DNA of 64,000 nucleotides from Dolomedes plantarius (Eukaryota > Arthropoda > Arachnida > Araneae > Dolomedidae). The notes under the pieces were generated by a model, which saw only the letters and a program-made list of their open reading frames with translations, did no database searches and was not told the DNA's origin. The stretch spans positions 157,259,925 through 157,323,924 of the forward strand of contig OU015499.1 of the NCBI GenBank assembly GCA_907164885.2, given 5' to 3'. Every line of letters starts with the position of its first letter. The stretch's first letter is position 1. This document shows, one piece after another, positions 25,319-36,254 of the stretch. Made by a program: the position numbers and the translations under genes.

Positions 25319-25582
25319 ACCAAGCATTTAGATTAAAGGAACGAAGTGACGAAGGGAGACGAAGTGTTAAGGAAGTGAAAGGAGTTTGCGAGCAGCAGCT
25401 CTAGGTGCTAACCTACTCGAGTTCTCGTTAGGTCCAAAGTTTACGTAGCAGCACTGCTGGTTTGACTTTACTGTTCGTGAGTATTGAAAAGTATATTGTT
25501 CTTGAAAGCTGTATTTATATACCCGTACTAGCAGTACGTATGCTTATTGTTGAAAAGCAAAACCTACATGTGCAAAGATTTA

Positions 25583-25588
25583 AATAAA
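25583..25588 (+). promoter_or_regulatory. Polyadenylation signal of the gypsy LTR
   Basis: AATAAA followed by a T-rich stretch about 100 bp before the LTR end. It is conserved in the solo LTR (~63823). Confidence 0.6.
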
Positions 25589-25688
25589 CATTGTTTCATG
25601 TATAAACTGTGTTTGTATCCAATTCATTTAGAGTGCCACTTCAAATTATATACACCCAAGTCTGGGTAGAAGTAGCTATACTCTATAC

Positions 25689-25699
25689 TGGCGCCCGAA
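25689..25699 (+). promoter_or_regulatory. Primer-binding site of the gypsy element
   Basis: TGGCGCCCGAA directly after the LTR is complementary to a tRNA 3' end of the type ...TTCGGGCGCCA (lysine tRNA in known cases). The second copy, at 26468, reads TGGCGCACGAA with one change. Confidence 0.75.
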
Positions 25700-25865
25700 A
25701 GTTTATATATATCCTGGTTGTTCTCGTCGCATTTATAACGAACAACATATTTGAAGTTTGAACTTTATACTGTGTTATACTCTGATATTGATAAAACCAT
25801 GTAGCTTCATGGATAAAACTGTGAAAGTATCTTGTTATTATACTTATCTACTGCAAAAAAAAAAG

Positions 25866-26084
25866 AGTGAGATAAGACAAAACCCTGCTGAAAATATATC
25901 TAGGGTAATTATGGTTCAGCAAATTGCGCTATTCAAAGCCACCTTCAATGGCGGCCCCCTCAAGCAAATTTCTACATGACTTATAGCGTTACTTTCAGCA
26001 ACATTGCATCCCTGAGGGGGATAAACTTCAAATTGCTCTAGCCGCTTTAAGAGGTATTGCATTTCAGTGGTACATGTGAAATAT
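25866..26084 (+). pseudogene. Truncated gag start of the first gypsy copy
   Basis: Reads like the start of the second gag (26616): QNPAENISRVIMVQQI, FNGGPLKQIST, and after a stop at ~25977 the QHCIPEGDK and ALAALRG-like stretch. It ends at tggtacatgtgaaata, where the SINE and the second LTR copy begin. Confidence 0.75.
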
Positions 26085-26094
26085 TATATCTCGT

Positions 26095-26324
26095 GGGCCG
26101 TGGCGGCCTTGTGGTACAGCGCGCTGGTTTTCGGTGCTGAGGGTGCTCAGATCGAATCTTGGCGAAGAGCCACTAAAATGCCTCCGTTTGTGTCGTCCCT
26201 TCATAGGGGGCAATGCTGGTCTGCCTCTATGGCGCCCCCATAATAAAATGGCCAGCAAAACTGCGGTGAATTATAGGTGAATGTCTTCGTGACAAGTGCC
26301 TCCGCATTGGGAAGAAAAAAAATG
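26095..26324 (+). mobile_element. tRNA-derived SINE with 10-bp target duplication
   Basis: TATATCTCGT flanks it on both sides (26085-26094 and 26325-26334). Near the 5' end a box A-like tggtacagcgcgctgg and a box B-like gctcagatcgaatctt mark an RNA polymerase III promoter of tRNA origin. The body contains ataaaatggccagcaaaact and the 3' end is A-rich. Related copies are at 43401-43618 (minus) and, in part, at 44290-44465. Confidence 0.85.
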
Positions 26325-26334
26325 TATATCTCGT

Positions 26335-26467
26335 ACTAGTAGTACGTATGCTTATTGTTGAAAAGCAAAATCTGTATGTGCAAATAGTTAAATAAACATA
26401 TTTATCAATTTAGATCTGTGTTTGAATCTAATTCAAGTAGAGTGCCCCTTAGCATAAAACTCTATAC
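26335..26467 (+). repeat. 5'-truncated second LTR copy
   Basis: Matches the last ~140 bp of the 5' LTR (agtacgtatgcttattgttg onward) and is followed by a primer site and leader. Its left part was lost where it joins the first copy. Confidence 0.8.
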
Positions 26468-26615
26468 TGGCGCACGAAAGTTTATATATACAATGGTTGT
26501 TCAGTTTACATTATAACGAACAACATAATCGAAGTTTGAACTGTGTACTGTGTTATACTCTTATATTGATAAATTGTGAAAGTATTTTGATATTATACTT
26601 ATATACTGCTAGAAA

Positions 26616-27086
26616 ATGAGTGATTTAGAGCAAAACCCTGCTGAAAATTTACCATCCGTCATTATGGTTAAGCAAGTCACGCCATTCACCTTCAATGGCG
26701 GCCCCTCAAGCAAATTTCTGCAGGAGTTAGAGCGTTACTTTCAGCAACATTGCATCCCTGAGGGGGATAAACTTAAAATTGCTCTAGCCTCCTTAAGAGG
26801 TAGTGCATTTCAGTGGTACACGTGTATGCAAAGCAGTAATCTGATTTGTGACTATTTGTCGTTCAAGCAACAGTTTCTTAGCGTTTTTCCAAAGACCTTT
26901 AATCAAAGTCAAACTGAAGCTGAAATTTATTCGCTTAGGCAAGGAGAAGATCAGTCTGCGTTACATTTCGCTATAGAAAAGATTTCCAAATGTGTGGAAT
27001 TTTTAGAAGGGGGGACTGAAGTGGTAGTTTTGAAAGTAGTTACCCAGCGGTTGAAGCCCAGTGTTCAAGACCTTTTGGACAATTAG
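26616..27086 (+). pseudogene. Gypsy gag capsid region, truncated
   Basis: ATG at 26616 (MSDLEQNPAENLPSV), 156 codons. FNGGPSSKFLQELERYFQQ and LRGSAFQWYTCM match retrotransposon gag capsid patterns, with FKQQFLSVFPKTFNQ and IYSLRQGEDQSALHFAI after them. The protein ends at LLDN with a stop. The downstream zinc-knuckle and protease parts are gone: the sequence runs through a short C-rich stretch (27188-27197) into the middle of the RT domain. Gag normally forms the virus-like particle in the cytoplasm. Confidence 0.8.
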
Positions 27087-27269
27087 AAGATTACAAGCAA
27101 AGCTGAACTTTTGCAAGCTTTGGCTGACACGACAATCGGCATTTCTTTGCTACCCCTTGCCCTCGCCAGAGTGCGAGAAAGCTTATCCCCCCCCCCAGCC
27201 AAATTTTTTCGCGAGTTTCAAATCAACATCGTGGACGGCATGATAGTAAAGCCCAACGTTATAGTAACA

Positions 27270-29991
27270 TTATAGTCTACATATCCGATGCCAATAATTG
27301 AGGATATTCTTCATAGTTTAACGTCATTTAAATACATGACTACTTTAGATTTAATATCCGGGTTTTTTCAAGTACCTATGGCTGCTGAAGACGTTAAAAA
27401 AGGCGTTTATAACAAAAAAAGGCACTTATGCGTTTCGTCGAATGCCCTTTGGACTCAATGGGGCACCTGGCACATTCCAAAAACTTATGGATATAGTGCT
27501 CAGGCCTGTTTTAGGAAAGAACGTTGCCGTATACCTCGACGACATAGTTATTACGGGGGAAACTTTAACCGAACTATTAGCTATTTTGCAGGAAGTGCTT
27601 TCTTTGATAAAACAGGCTGGCTTAACAATAAATACGAAAAAGTGTCAGTTCATCCGCAAAGAATTACCGTAGTTAGGATTCAAAATTACGCGTCAGGGTG
27701 TTCAAACGGATTCATCTAAAATCGACACAGTAAAAGCGTTTCAAATCCCACAAACGGGAAAACAACTTTCGTCGTTTCTTGGTCTTTGCTCATATTACCG
27801 CACATTTATACCTGCATTCTCGGAAGTCGCCGAACCGCTTTACAAATTGCGAAAGAAACGCACGAAATTTACGTGGAGTTCCGAAGCCCAGAACGCCTTC
27901 CAAACATTTAAGCAGAAATTGATCCAAGCTCCGGTACTACGCCATCCAGTTCACAACCTACAATTCGTAGTGCAAACGGATGCTTCTAATGTCGGAATCG
28001 GCGCTGTACTAATGCAGGAAAACCAACCTATCGCTTTCACTTCGCGAACTTTAAATTCCGCAGAATGGAACTATACAACCACTGAAAAGGAATGTTTGGC
28101 TATTGTCGAAGCACTCAAACATTTTCGCGGTTATTTTTCAGAACAACCGGTTCAGGTTATAACTGATCATGCTGTTTTGACCCGATTATACTCAGGCAAA
28201 AATTTTACACCCCGTGTCATTCGCTGGGCATTAAAGATCCAGGAATGCAACTTAATCATTGAGCACCGTCCGGGGAAAGGAAATCTGGTAGCGGATGCTT
28301 TAAGCAGAGACCCAGAGGGGGAGTCGATAATCCAATGTGAAATGCTCACTTCTATTGTGCTCGATAACAAAACGCAGTTAAAAGAAGAGCTTCGTAAAGA
28401 CCTGGAATTCGGAGATATAGTTAAATACCTAGAAAACCCCGAACAAATGTCCGGAGTTAATTTGCATGCTATACAGGGTAGAGCACAAAACTATGAACTA
28501 GTCGATGATGTCCTTTTTTACAAAGTATCTACAAATCGGAATGGTGAAATTCGTCCCGTCATTCCATGTTCAATGAGAGCACACATTCTACATACTCTTC
28601 ACGATTTACCTACAGCCGGCCATATGGGTATTCGAAAAACTTTTTCTCGACTTGATGAGGTGGTTTACTGGCCCCAAATGAGGAAGTGGGTCAACCAGTA
28701 CGTTCAAAGCTGCGACACTTGTCAGCGTACTAACTACATAAATTACCACCCCGCGGGTTTTTTACAAAGTATCGTGGCCACGTTCCCTAATGAAATCGTA
28801 GCGATAGATTTATTAGGCCCATATCCCCGTAGTGCAAGTGGAAAATACAGGTTCTTACTCGTGATAGTCGACCATTTTTCAAAATGGACCGAAATTATAC
28901 CCCTGCGTAGAGCCTCAGCCAAAGCAGTTGCTGATGCATTTACACATAATTATGTTTTGCGATATGGTGCCCCTGTAAAAATTATTAACGATAACAGTGT
29001 TCAGTTTGTTAGCGAAGTTTTCACGGACCTGTGTCGCAGGCTTCAAATAAAACATGCAAAAATGGTCACTTATAGACTACGGTCGAATATCGCGGAGCGG
29101 GTAAATCGCAATGTAGTTAAAATGATTCGCGAATTTATACAAAACAATCATAAAACATGGGATCAACATATACAGCAGTTTGCGTTTGCATTACGTTCGG
29201 CCGTCCACGACTCGACAGTCAAAACATCTGCCGAAGTTTTTCTAGGCAGAAAGATTATCACCCCTTTAGACAGGCTATTCTTTGTACCGGGGCAAGCGCC
29301 TCAATTTCAACAAGCCGATATTCAGGAGATGCTTCGCGAGGTCAAGCAAGTTAATGACCAGATGCGGAAGCAACAGCAGATGTACTACGATAAAAATCGT
29401 AGGGAGGAAAAATTTGAAGTTGGGCAATGTGTTTTAAAAGCCACCCACCCACTATCTAACACCAGCAAAGGCATAGTCGGGGAATTTTGCTTGACTTTGA
29501 AAGGTCCGTACCAAATAAAAAAGGTAGCAGGCCCAGTGGTTACCTTACAAGAAGGCCAACAGCAAGTCCCCGCAAATATAGACCAGATTAAGAGGTATAT
29601 AAATCGTGCAGACTATACCCTGTTTTCAAATCAAGTCCAACCAGGTTCACAAGGTTCACAAGATGCTGGACCCTCGGAGGTCACCAACGAAGAAAGTCCT
29701 CCCCCTACTCACAATTCCGGTGATGACCCGCATGAGGGAAGCAGCTCCTCTCCTGCACAGGTACCCCTGTCAGGAGTTAAAAGAAAGACTCCTATGACTT
29801 CTCCATCGTCGGTGCCTCACTCTCAGCCGTTCGAACATCCACGCAAGCGAGGGAAGCAGACGCTAAGGAAACGGAAGATCTCAGCCGCCCAGCAAGAGAA
29901 TTCCTGTCCCTCGTCAAGCCAGATCAGCGCCTCATGTCCAACGCCCTGCTGCACTAAGGATGCCCACACGGTCAACGAACCCCTTTACTAG
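27270..29991 (+). pseudogene. Gypsy pol: RT, RNase H, integrase
   Basis: The RT begins abruptly at YPMPIIEDILHSL and TTLDLISGFFQVPM (27330). A frameshift at the A-run near 27395-27420 leads to FRRMPFGLNGAPGTFQKLMD and the catalytic YLDDIVITG (27530). A stop at 27670-27672 interrupts just before LGFKITRQGV; after it the frame is open for over 2.3 kb. RNase H: VQTDASNVGIGAVLMQ, TEKECLAIVEALKHF, EHRPGKGNLVADALSR. Integrase: H2C2 finger (AGHMGIRKTF...CDTCQR), core Asp in VAIDLLGPYP, Asp in IINDNSVQFVSE (normally DNG), Glu in SNIAERVNRNV. A Pro/Ser-rich tail ends at 29991. The lost RT start and two lesions make this copy inactive. Confidence 0.88.
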
Positions 29992-30638
29992 GACTGCGAC
30001 CATCAAGAGAGGTTCCACGGAATGGACAGACTGGTGCGAGGAAGTTGCTGCATTCATGAGGCACAAGTCTTGTATCAACTTTCTTATTCTATCTCCCACC
30101 CTTTAATAAAATCGAACCAAACTGGTTTGAAGTTCCCAAGTGTATATGCTGTGAAAAAAATTTTGAGAGGAAAGGGGTCAGTCACTGATAAAAAAACGGC
30201 ATACTGTTGTTTTATAAATTTTTGAAGGGGACATGTAGTGAACAAAAAAAAATACATACTGAATACAGATAGCAACTAACTAATGTACTAACTTCACAAA
30301 ACATAAAACATGTGCACTATGAATTGTGGGAGCTACAAACAGTCAAGAAATGTCATGCTGTGCAATTGTGTTGACACTTTTAACTAAAACAGATTTTCTA
30401 GGGCGCAGTTGGCAAGCCCAGTATCCGCAACTCTGCAAATCCACTGTTTGATGGTGTCACCTGGACCCTTAGGGGTTAGTTTTGTAAAATGGGAGTGGCG
30501 TTTTCCCCCACACAACATGTGGAAGGTTTTTCGGCTTTGCCACCCATTATATAAAAAGTCTGACCAGCAAGCGTTTTCAATTAGCTAGCTGAAGCCATTC
30601 AGACCTCAGCTACTTAATTTTTTTTCAAGGGAGACCAA
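29992..30638 (+). other. Gypsy 3' untranslated region
   Basis: No further gene, and no envelope-like frame. It ends with a purine-rich aagggagacc just before the LTR, a plausible polypurine tract. It contains a 'tataaaaagtc' near 30550 of unknown meaning. Confidence 0.6.
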
Positions 30639-31081
30639 TGTAAGGTTTACATGAGATTCACAAGAATCGAACTTTTAAGTAAATGAATTAAAGAAGCCGC
30701 TTGAGATATGCTAATTTCAAGGCATACGCGGTTGGCATAAATACCAAGCAGCTAGATTAAAGAAACGAAGTGAGAGGGAGCTACGAAGTGAAAGGAAGTG
30801 TTAAGGAAGTGAAAGGAGTTTGCGACTCGAGTTCTCGTTAGGCCCAAAGTTTACGTAGCAGCATTGCTGGTTGACTTTCTAGTTTGTGAGTATTACAAAG
30901 TGTATTTTTCTTGAATGCTATCTCTATATCTTGTACTAGTATTTCGTATGCTTTATGTTGAAAAGCAAATATTTGAAAAAACAGTGTTATTAAAATTAGA
31001 TCTGTGTTTGAATGTAATTCTTTAGAGTGCCACTTCAAATTATATACACCCAAGGTAGGGTAGAAGTAGCTATTATCTATA
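30639..31081 (+). repeat. Gypsy 3' LTR, with small deletions
   Basis: Aligns over its length to 25211-25687 but lacks several short blocks (for example part of the region matching 25380-25420). The indels against the 5' LTR show that the element is old or chimeric. Confidence 0.82.
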
Positions 31082-33413
31082 ACTTGCCTGATAAACTTGA
31101 TTTAAATTGCAACCCCTTGCTCCCCCCTATTATTCCTCCCTTTCGTATTAACTGGCAGTCCTACACTAATTTTCTTACTAACTCTCCCCCACCTTTCAAT
31201 TCCATTAACAATCCTGTTGACATAGACGCTGCTGTTACTTCCATCACCAATACCATTAAAAGAGCCCTTGAGTCAGCTAAGGTCCACTCTTCCCAATATC
31301 ACTATCATAAACTACCCCAGTACATTGTTGATCTAATTAAATACAGGAATCATGATAGGAAATCCTGGCAACATACTCGTGACCCAAATCAACTCAGTAT
31401 CTACAAATCACTTGATAAACAAGTCAAATATAGGATCAAAAATTCAAGAATAATAAATGGAAAGAATTTATTGAATCGTTAGCTCCCACCGATAACTCTA
31501 TCTGGCAGTATCTTAAGAGAATCAGGAAACCTCTAAAGCCCCTTCCTCCCTTCAACACCAATTCTGGTATCCTCACTAATGATCTTGACAAAACTGAGGC
31601 CTTAGGTGCTAACTACGAAGCTCAATTTAACCCCGATGCCAGTGTTTTTTGCCCAAGCACAATAGATAAAGTTCACGATACCCTTCAGAATTTTCAAACC
31701 AGTAACCATAGCAGTGAAATTGAAAGTACTAATGTTAGTGAAGTGATTAATGCTATTAATTCCCTCCCTAATCCTAAAGCCCCTGGTCAAGACGGTATCA
31801 CTAATAATGCTATTAAAAATCTCCCTATTCATTATGCCAATTATCTCACTGATCTTATTAATTGTATATTTAAATTTAATTACTTCCCTCAAGCCTGGAA
31901 ATCCGCTAATATCTTCCCAGTTCCTAAACCTGGTGAGGATCCCTCCCTACCTACAAATTATAGGCCTATTAGTCTTTTAACTTTTCTTTCAAAGTTGTCT
32001 GAGAATATCTTCTGTACTCGTCTTCATAACTTTATCAATAACAATAATATACTATCTAATGTCCAATTTGGTTTCAGACCCAAACATTCTACCTCTCATC
32101 AGCTGCTTCGTGTCTCTGAGTTCATCCATGATGGACTTCAGAACAGAATGCAGACTGGAGCTATCTTCTTTGACATCCTTAAAGCTTTTGACACTGTCTG
32201 GCACAGTGGCGTAATCTATAAACTCTTAAAAATTAAATTGGCAGCTGCCCTCATTAAATGTATTGAATCCTATCTTTTCGACAGAACTTTTGCGGTAAGC
32301 TATTCTGGTACTACCTCTTCCCCTCGCCCAATTAATGCTGGAATTCCACAAGGCTCTAAACTCGGTACAGTGCTCTTTTCTTTATATATAAATGATATCC
32401 CCACCACCCCGCACTCATCCCTCGCCCTTTACGCAGATGACACTGCAACCCTTGCTAAAAACCACAATGTAAAATACATGCATCTCTACCTTCAACGCCA
32501 CATCACCATCCTCGAACGCTGGTTCGATAAATGGCGTATAAAATTAAACCCTAGTAAATTTAAAGCCATCTTCTTCTCTTATAATAGAATCCCCCACCCC
32601 TTGTTAATGTTTACGGCCAGTTCATTCACTTTGTAAGAGAAATAAATACCTAGGTATCTACATCGATAGTAAACTAACTTGGAAGAAAAACATCAATAAT
32701 AATATCTGTAATTATTTTAAAGCACGTAAAGACATCGCCCACCTCCTGTACCATAATGAGATGAGTATAGAAAATAAATTACTGCTCTACAAAACAGTAC
32801 TTATACCTATACTTCTCTATGCAGTACCTATATGGGGGGGTCTGCGGCCTCCAACCACGTTCAGAAATTGCAAACTACCCAAAATAAAACTTTACGATTA
32901 ATCACGAAAGCTTGCAGCTATAAAACCAATTATTCCATTCATAAAGACTTAAATATTGACCCTATCCGCCTTGCCATAGTTAAACTGGCAACTAAATTCT
33001 ATTCTAACCTTTACTCTGTCCCTAACGAAGAAATAGCCAATCTCCCTGATTACGCCAATAGAGAATTTTTTCGCAGACCTCGTGCAACTCTGGTGCTTGA
33101 CACCGGAATTAATTCTAACACCTCTTTTCCATAGTTTTCCTGCTTACTGTTTCCTTCGAGTATATATTCCGTTTTCATACCTCCTTGCTTGTTAGCAAGT
33201 ACGAATTCTTCCTTGATTTAATTTACTTTATATTCTATTATTTATATTTTCTTAACTTCATGTTTTATTCATTTAAATTATTAAACTTCCCTAGTATTTT
33301 TATTATTTTATTTTTTAAATTTTTTATTTTTAAACTTAATTCATACTTTCTTGGACCACGTGTAAAATTAGCAGTTTCCGCATACTCATACCGATGATAA
33401 AGGGCTTTTCAGG
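31082..33413 (+). mobile_element. 5'-truncated jockey/CR1-like LINE
   Basis: Starts directly at the gypsy 3' LTR with no endonuclease domain, so it is 5'-truncated as LINEs usually are. An RT open reading frame is followed by a 3' untranslated region ending aaagggcttttcaggcccta, a small hairpin. A second 3' end of the same family lies at 33541-33905. Confidence 0.8.
31084..33134 (+). pseudogene. LINE reverse transcriptase (ORF2), broken
   Basis: The pre-RT linker is readable to ~31445, then a frameshift. The RT core follows in one frame to 32636: PKAPGQDGITNNAIKNLP, NYRPISLLTFLSKLSE, QFGFRPKHSTSHQLLRV, FDILKAFDTVWHSGV, GIPQGSKLGTVLFSLYIND and the catalytic LALYADDTATLA at ~32420. Frameshifts at ~32600, ~32640 and ~32830-32880 break the thumb and C-terminal part (KYLGIYIDSKLTW, LQTTQNKTLRLITKA). 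The AD-D spacing and motif set fit jockey-clade LINEs, which integrate by target-primed reverse transcription. Confidence 0.85.
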
Positions 33414-33540
33414 CCCTATTAGGCACCTCATGAAATATTTTTGTCCATGTCTATATCCATGCATTTTTCGCTCCTGCACGGGTTCGATCCCCGATTTTGC
33501 ATTCTCTCCTTTTCGCTGATCTCTGTGGCTCATTCTAGAC

Positions 33541-33905
33541 ATGTTGAGAATTTTTTCTTTTAACGTTTAGCGAACTGTACTCTCGTAAATTATCTCATTC
33601 TTAATTCTTCTTTAATTTTTTTAATACTTAACTTCCTAAAACTTTTATTTTATCTTTCTCTTAATTGGTTTTATTTATTTATCTTTTTCATCTCTCCTTG
33701 CTTTTTAGTAAGTACGAATTTATCCTTGATTTAACTTACTTTATTTTCTCCTATTTATATTTTCTTAACTTCATGTTTTATTCATTTAAATTATTAAACA
33801 TCCCTAGTATTTTTTTCCTTTTAACTTAATTCATATTTTCTTGGACCATGTGTAAAAAGTAGCAGTTTCCACATACTCATACCGAGGATAAGGGGCCTTT
33901 CAAGC
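33541..33905 (+). repeat. Second 3' end of the same LINE family
   Basis: 33692-33905 repeats 33184-33413 in direct orientation: gcttttagtaagtacgaatt-like start, tcatgttttattcatttaaa, tcttggaccayg and the terminal ggggcctttcaagcccta hairpin. It is a separate LINE tail, joined on the right to an R1 repeat (tacgccatcagagtg). Confidence 0.75.
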
Positions 33906-34960
33906 CCTATACGCCATCAGAGTGAGGCAGCCATCTTACAGACCTTTGAAGATCAAAACTAGGAAACCTTATGGAGATTAGCATTGCCTCCTTTTTGCAG
34001 AGACTCTTGCTCGAAACCTATCCATACTTAAAGAAATTTCTACTATGTAAACCTTAGTTTATTTAAAATCTGCGATGTTTCATAAAAATTACGCATGGAC
34101 ACACTGTTTTTAATGAGAAAAACAATAAATATTATTCACTTTCGAATTTCACTTTGCCAAACACTGCCTAGTAGGCGATAAGCGTATTGAAATAGAAAAT
34201 TATTATAACCCTTGTATGGTAACCTTCTAAATCAAAGATGCCAAATCATTTTGGGATTGTTTAGATTAATTCATTTCCGGTGTCTGTTAGCCATGTACAA
34301 TGACAACTTACGATATTTGATCTTTTTTCAGAGGGAATTTAAATTTAAAAAAACGAGGGCAAGATGTTTTGAAGTCTTCCCACTTAGGGCCTGTTCACAT
34401 AGGAGTCCGTTGCGTTGCGTTAAGGAAAAGATGACGTTGAGACGAAAATAAACCAATCATAGGCGTTAAAAATTTCATTGCTAATCGTTTGGAGGCATAT
34501 GATTGGTTTATTTTCGTCTCAACGTCATCTTTTCCTTAACGCAACGCAACGGACTCCTATGTGAACAGGCCCTTAGAGTCGTTTTATTACGACCCATGGG
34601 GGATTCATTATACGTGCATGTGTTCATGCATCAATGAAAAATAAAACTTACATCAAAGAAACAACATCAATGAAAAGGCGTAACGTTGAAATAAACGTTT
34701 AATTTGTGTTTTTTTCTCTCATATCTCCTTTAGCCTATTTAAAAAATATATGCTCTTCTGATTGACTAGTGTTTATCTAGTATTTCAGTTATAAATCTGA
34801 CTTTTTTATAACTGAAACATATCAAATTCAAACACTTATGATTACTTCTGAGTAATTTTCCTGTTGGCTTTCGAAGTAGATAATGATAGTTTATTTTAGT
34901 GTGAAAATTGAAGTTTTGATACTATAAAATATAATTAAAAAGTTTTAAACTCATTATCAC
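33905..34960. repeat. R1 repeat, copy C
   Basis: Corresponds to 645-1440 of copy A (cagccatctt, aaaacaataaatattattca, gttcatgcatcaatgaaaaa blocks in the same order), interrupted by the MITE 34387-34572. Confidence 0.65.
34387..34572. mobile_element. PIF/Harbinger-type MITE, 186 bp
   Basis: Perfect 75-bp inverted arms (34387-34461 and 34498-34572) starting GGGCCTGTTCACATAGGAGT surround a 36-bp loop. TTA flanks both sides (34384-34386 and 34573-34575), the TWA duplication of PIF/Harbinger, and the GGGCC start agrees. It lies inside R1 copy C; the related copy at ~35197 lacks it. Identical arms indicate a young insertion. Confidence 0.92.
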
Positions 34961-35001
34961 CATTATGGGTCCTTTCGGAGTACCTGGGCGAAAGGCTTAT
35001 C

Positions 35002-35050
35002 CAGTGGCGTAGCGAGCATAACTGGCGCCCGGGGCACCAGTTATGCTCGC
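35002..35050. repeat. hAT-like terminus with hairpin
   Basis: Starts CAGTGGCGTAGCGAG, a hAT-type terminal sequence, and contains 14-base arms gcgagcataactgg / ccagttatgctcgc around an 11-base GC-rich loop. No second end or 8-bp duplication was found, so it is a solo end or a rearranged remnant. Confidence 0.6.
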
Positions 35051-35500
35051 CAAATTATTTTGGGATTGTTTAGATTAATTCATTTCCGGTGTCTGTTAGC
35101 CGTGTGCAATGATGACAACTTACGATATTTGTTCTTTTTTTCAGCGGGAATTTTAATTTAATAAAACGATGGCAAGATGCTTTGAAGTCTTCCCACTTCA
35201 AAGCATCATCTTTTTCTCTCGTTTTATTACGATCCGTGTGGGATTATACGTGCATGTGTTCATGTATCAATGGAAATAAAACGATGCTGAAGTAAGTTTA
35301 ATTTGTGTTTTTTTCTCTCAAATCTCCTTTTGCCTATTTAAAAAAATATAATGCTTTTGTGATTGACTAGTATTTATCTAGTATTTCAGTTATAAATCTG
35401 ATTTTTATAACTGCAACATATCAAATTCCTACACTTACGATTACTTCTGAATAATTTTCCTGTTGGCTTTCGAAGTAGATAATGATAGTCCATTTTAGTG
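35051..35500. repeat. R1 repeat, partial copy C2
   Basis: Direct repeat of 34237-34920: ttttgggattgtttagatta, gtgtctgttagccgtg and the gtgattgactagtatttatc region. It represents the state without the Harbinger MITE. Confidence 0.65.
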
Positions 35501-36254
35501 TACATATAATTTCATGCAGTTGGAGTTTACGGAAAGACCCTGAGAAAGTGAATGCCTTGCCAGACCTTTTCGTGAATCCAAATTTGTTGCTGCTAAAAGA
35601 AAACCTTCAGCAGCAGGCAAAGACTGGCTTAGAACTGCCATGAAAAAGGATCATCTCTTCCTCTATTTCAGTTCATGCGTATCAATGAAGAGGAAAACTT
35701 TGAGCATACTGTTGCGAGTTAGGGGCCAACTTGGCGTGTTATCTCCAGCGTGCGATGTTTTGGAGTTCGCGTGATTTAAAGCTATGGTTTAGCACGTTCA
35801 CGCGTCTACCATGGAGTAAGAAATAAATCCTGCTTTTGGGTCTATTGTTGGAAAATGGTTTTGTTGAGCGGTGTGGTATCTCGGGTTTTGTTTCCCAGGT
35901 GAATAAGAATTTGGAATAGAAGTTCAGTTTAAGCGTTGTTCTTGTAGCGTTTAGGTGACAGTTTTTGAACAGGTGTTTTATCATCGGGCTTGACGGGGAC
36001 CTTGTTATAAAAGATTTCAAAGGTCGTATGCTTTTTAATTAATAAGTGTTATATTGTGATTAATTTTTATATTTGAATTCCTAATTGTCAAGACAAGTTT
36101 TAGGTGCTGGAGTTTGTTGACTTCCAGCGAAGATTTGTAGTATTATTTTGTCTACTGCTGCAACTATTAAAAGAACTGTTTATAAAATCTCTATTTTTCA
36201 TTTGCGGTAACTGGCATATTTATTTCTGTTCTTGAAATTCATTTTTTAAATTAT
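35501..36254. other. No gene recognised
   Basis: Unique-looking AT-rich sequence. A 93-codon minus-strand frame (35739-36020) has no recognisable feature. Confidence 0.45.

Larger units (their letters stand above)
25211..25687 (+). repeat. Gypsy 5' LTR
   Basis: 477 bp starting TGTAAGG. The end at 25687 (CTCTATA) is set by comparison with the solo LTR at 63475-63931, which has a target duplication. A TATA box and an AATAAA lie inside, in the order expected of U3 and R. Confidence 0.85.
25211..31081 (+). mobile_element. Ty3/gypsy LTR retrotransposon, rearranged
   Basis: LTRs at 25211-25687 and 30639-31081 share TGTAAGGTTTACA starts, a TATA box and polyadenylation signal. Order: 5' LTR, primer-binding site, leader, start of gag, a break with a SINE, a second copy of the LTR 3' part with its own primer site and leader, gag (26616-27086), a deletion, then RT, RNase H and integrase (27270-29991), tail and 3' LTR. 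It is therefore two partial 5' regions joined to one body. Protease, nucleocapsid and the RT start are missing and the pol frame has lesions. No envelope-like gene was seen. Confidence 0.85.

Noticed and set aside
25211..31081. Intact endogenous retrovirus with envelope
   Set aside because: No envelope-like frame after integrase; gag is truncated, protease is missing and RT has a frameshift and a stop.
25208..31085. Matching target duplication around the whole gypsy element
   Set aside because: Flanks read agact on the left and acttg on the right; the shared ACT is too short and out of register, and the element is chimeric.
33476..33495. tRNA-like box B (gggttcgatcccc)
   Set aside because: No box A at a suitable distance and no cloverleaf could be drawn; the sequence belongs to a repeated module also seen in part at 38262.
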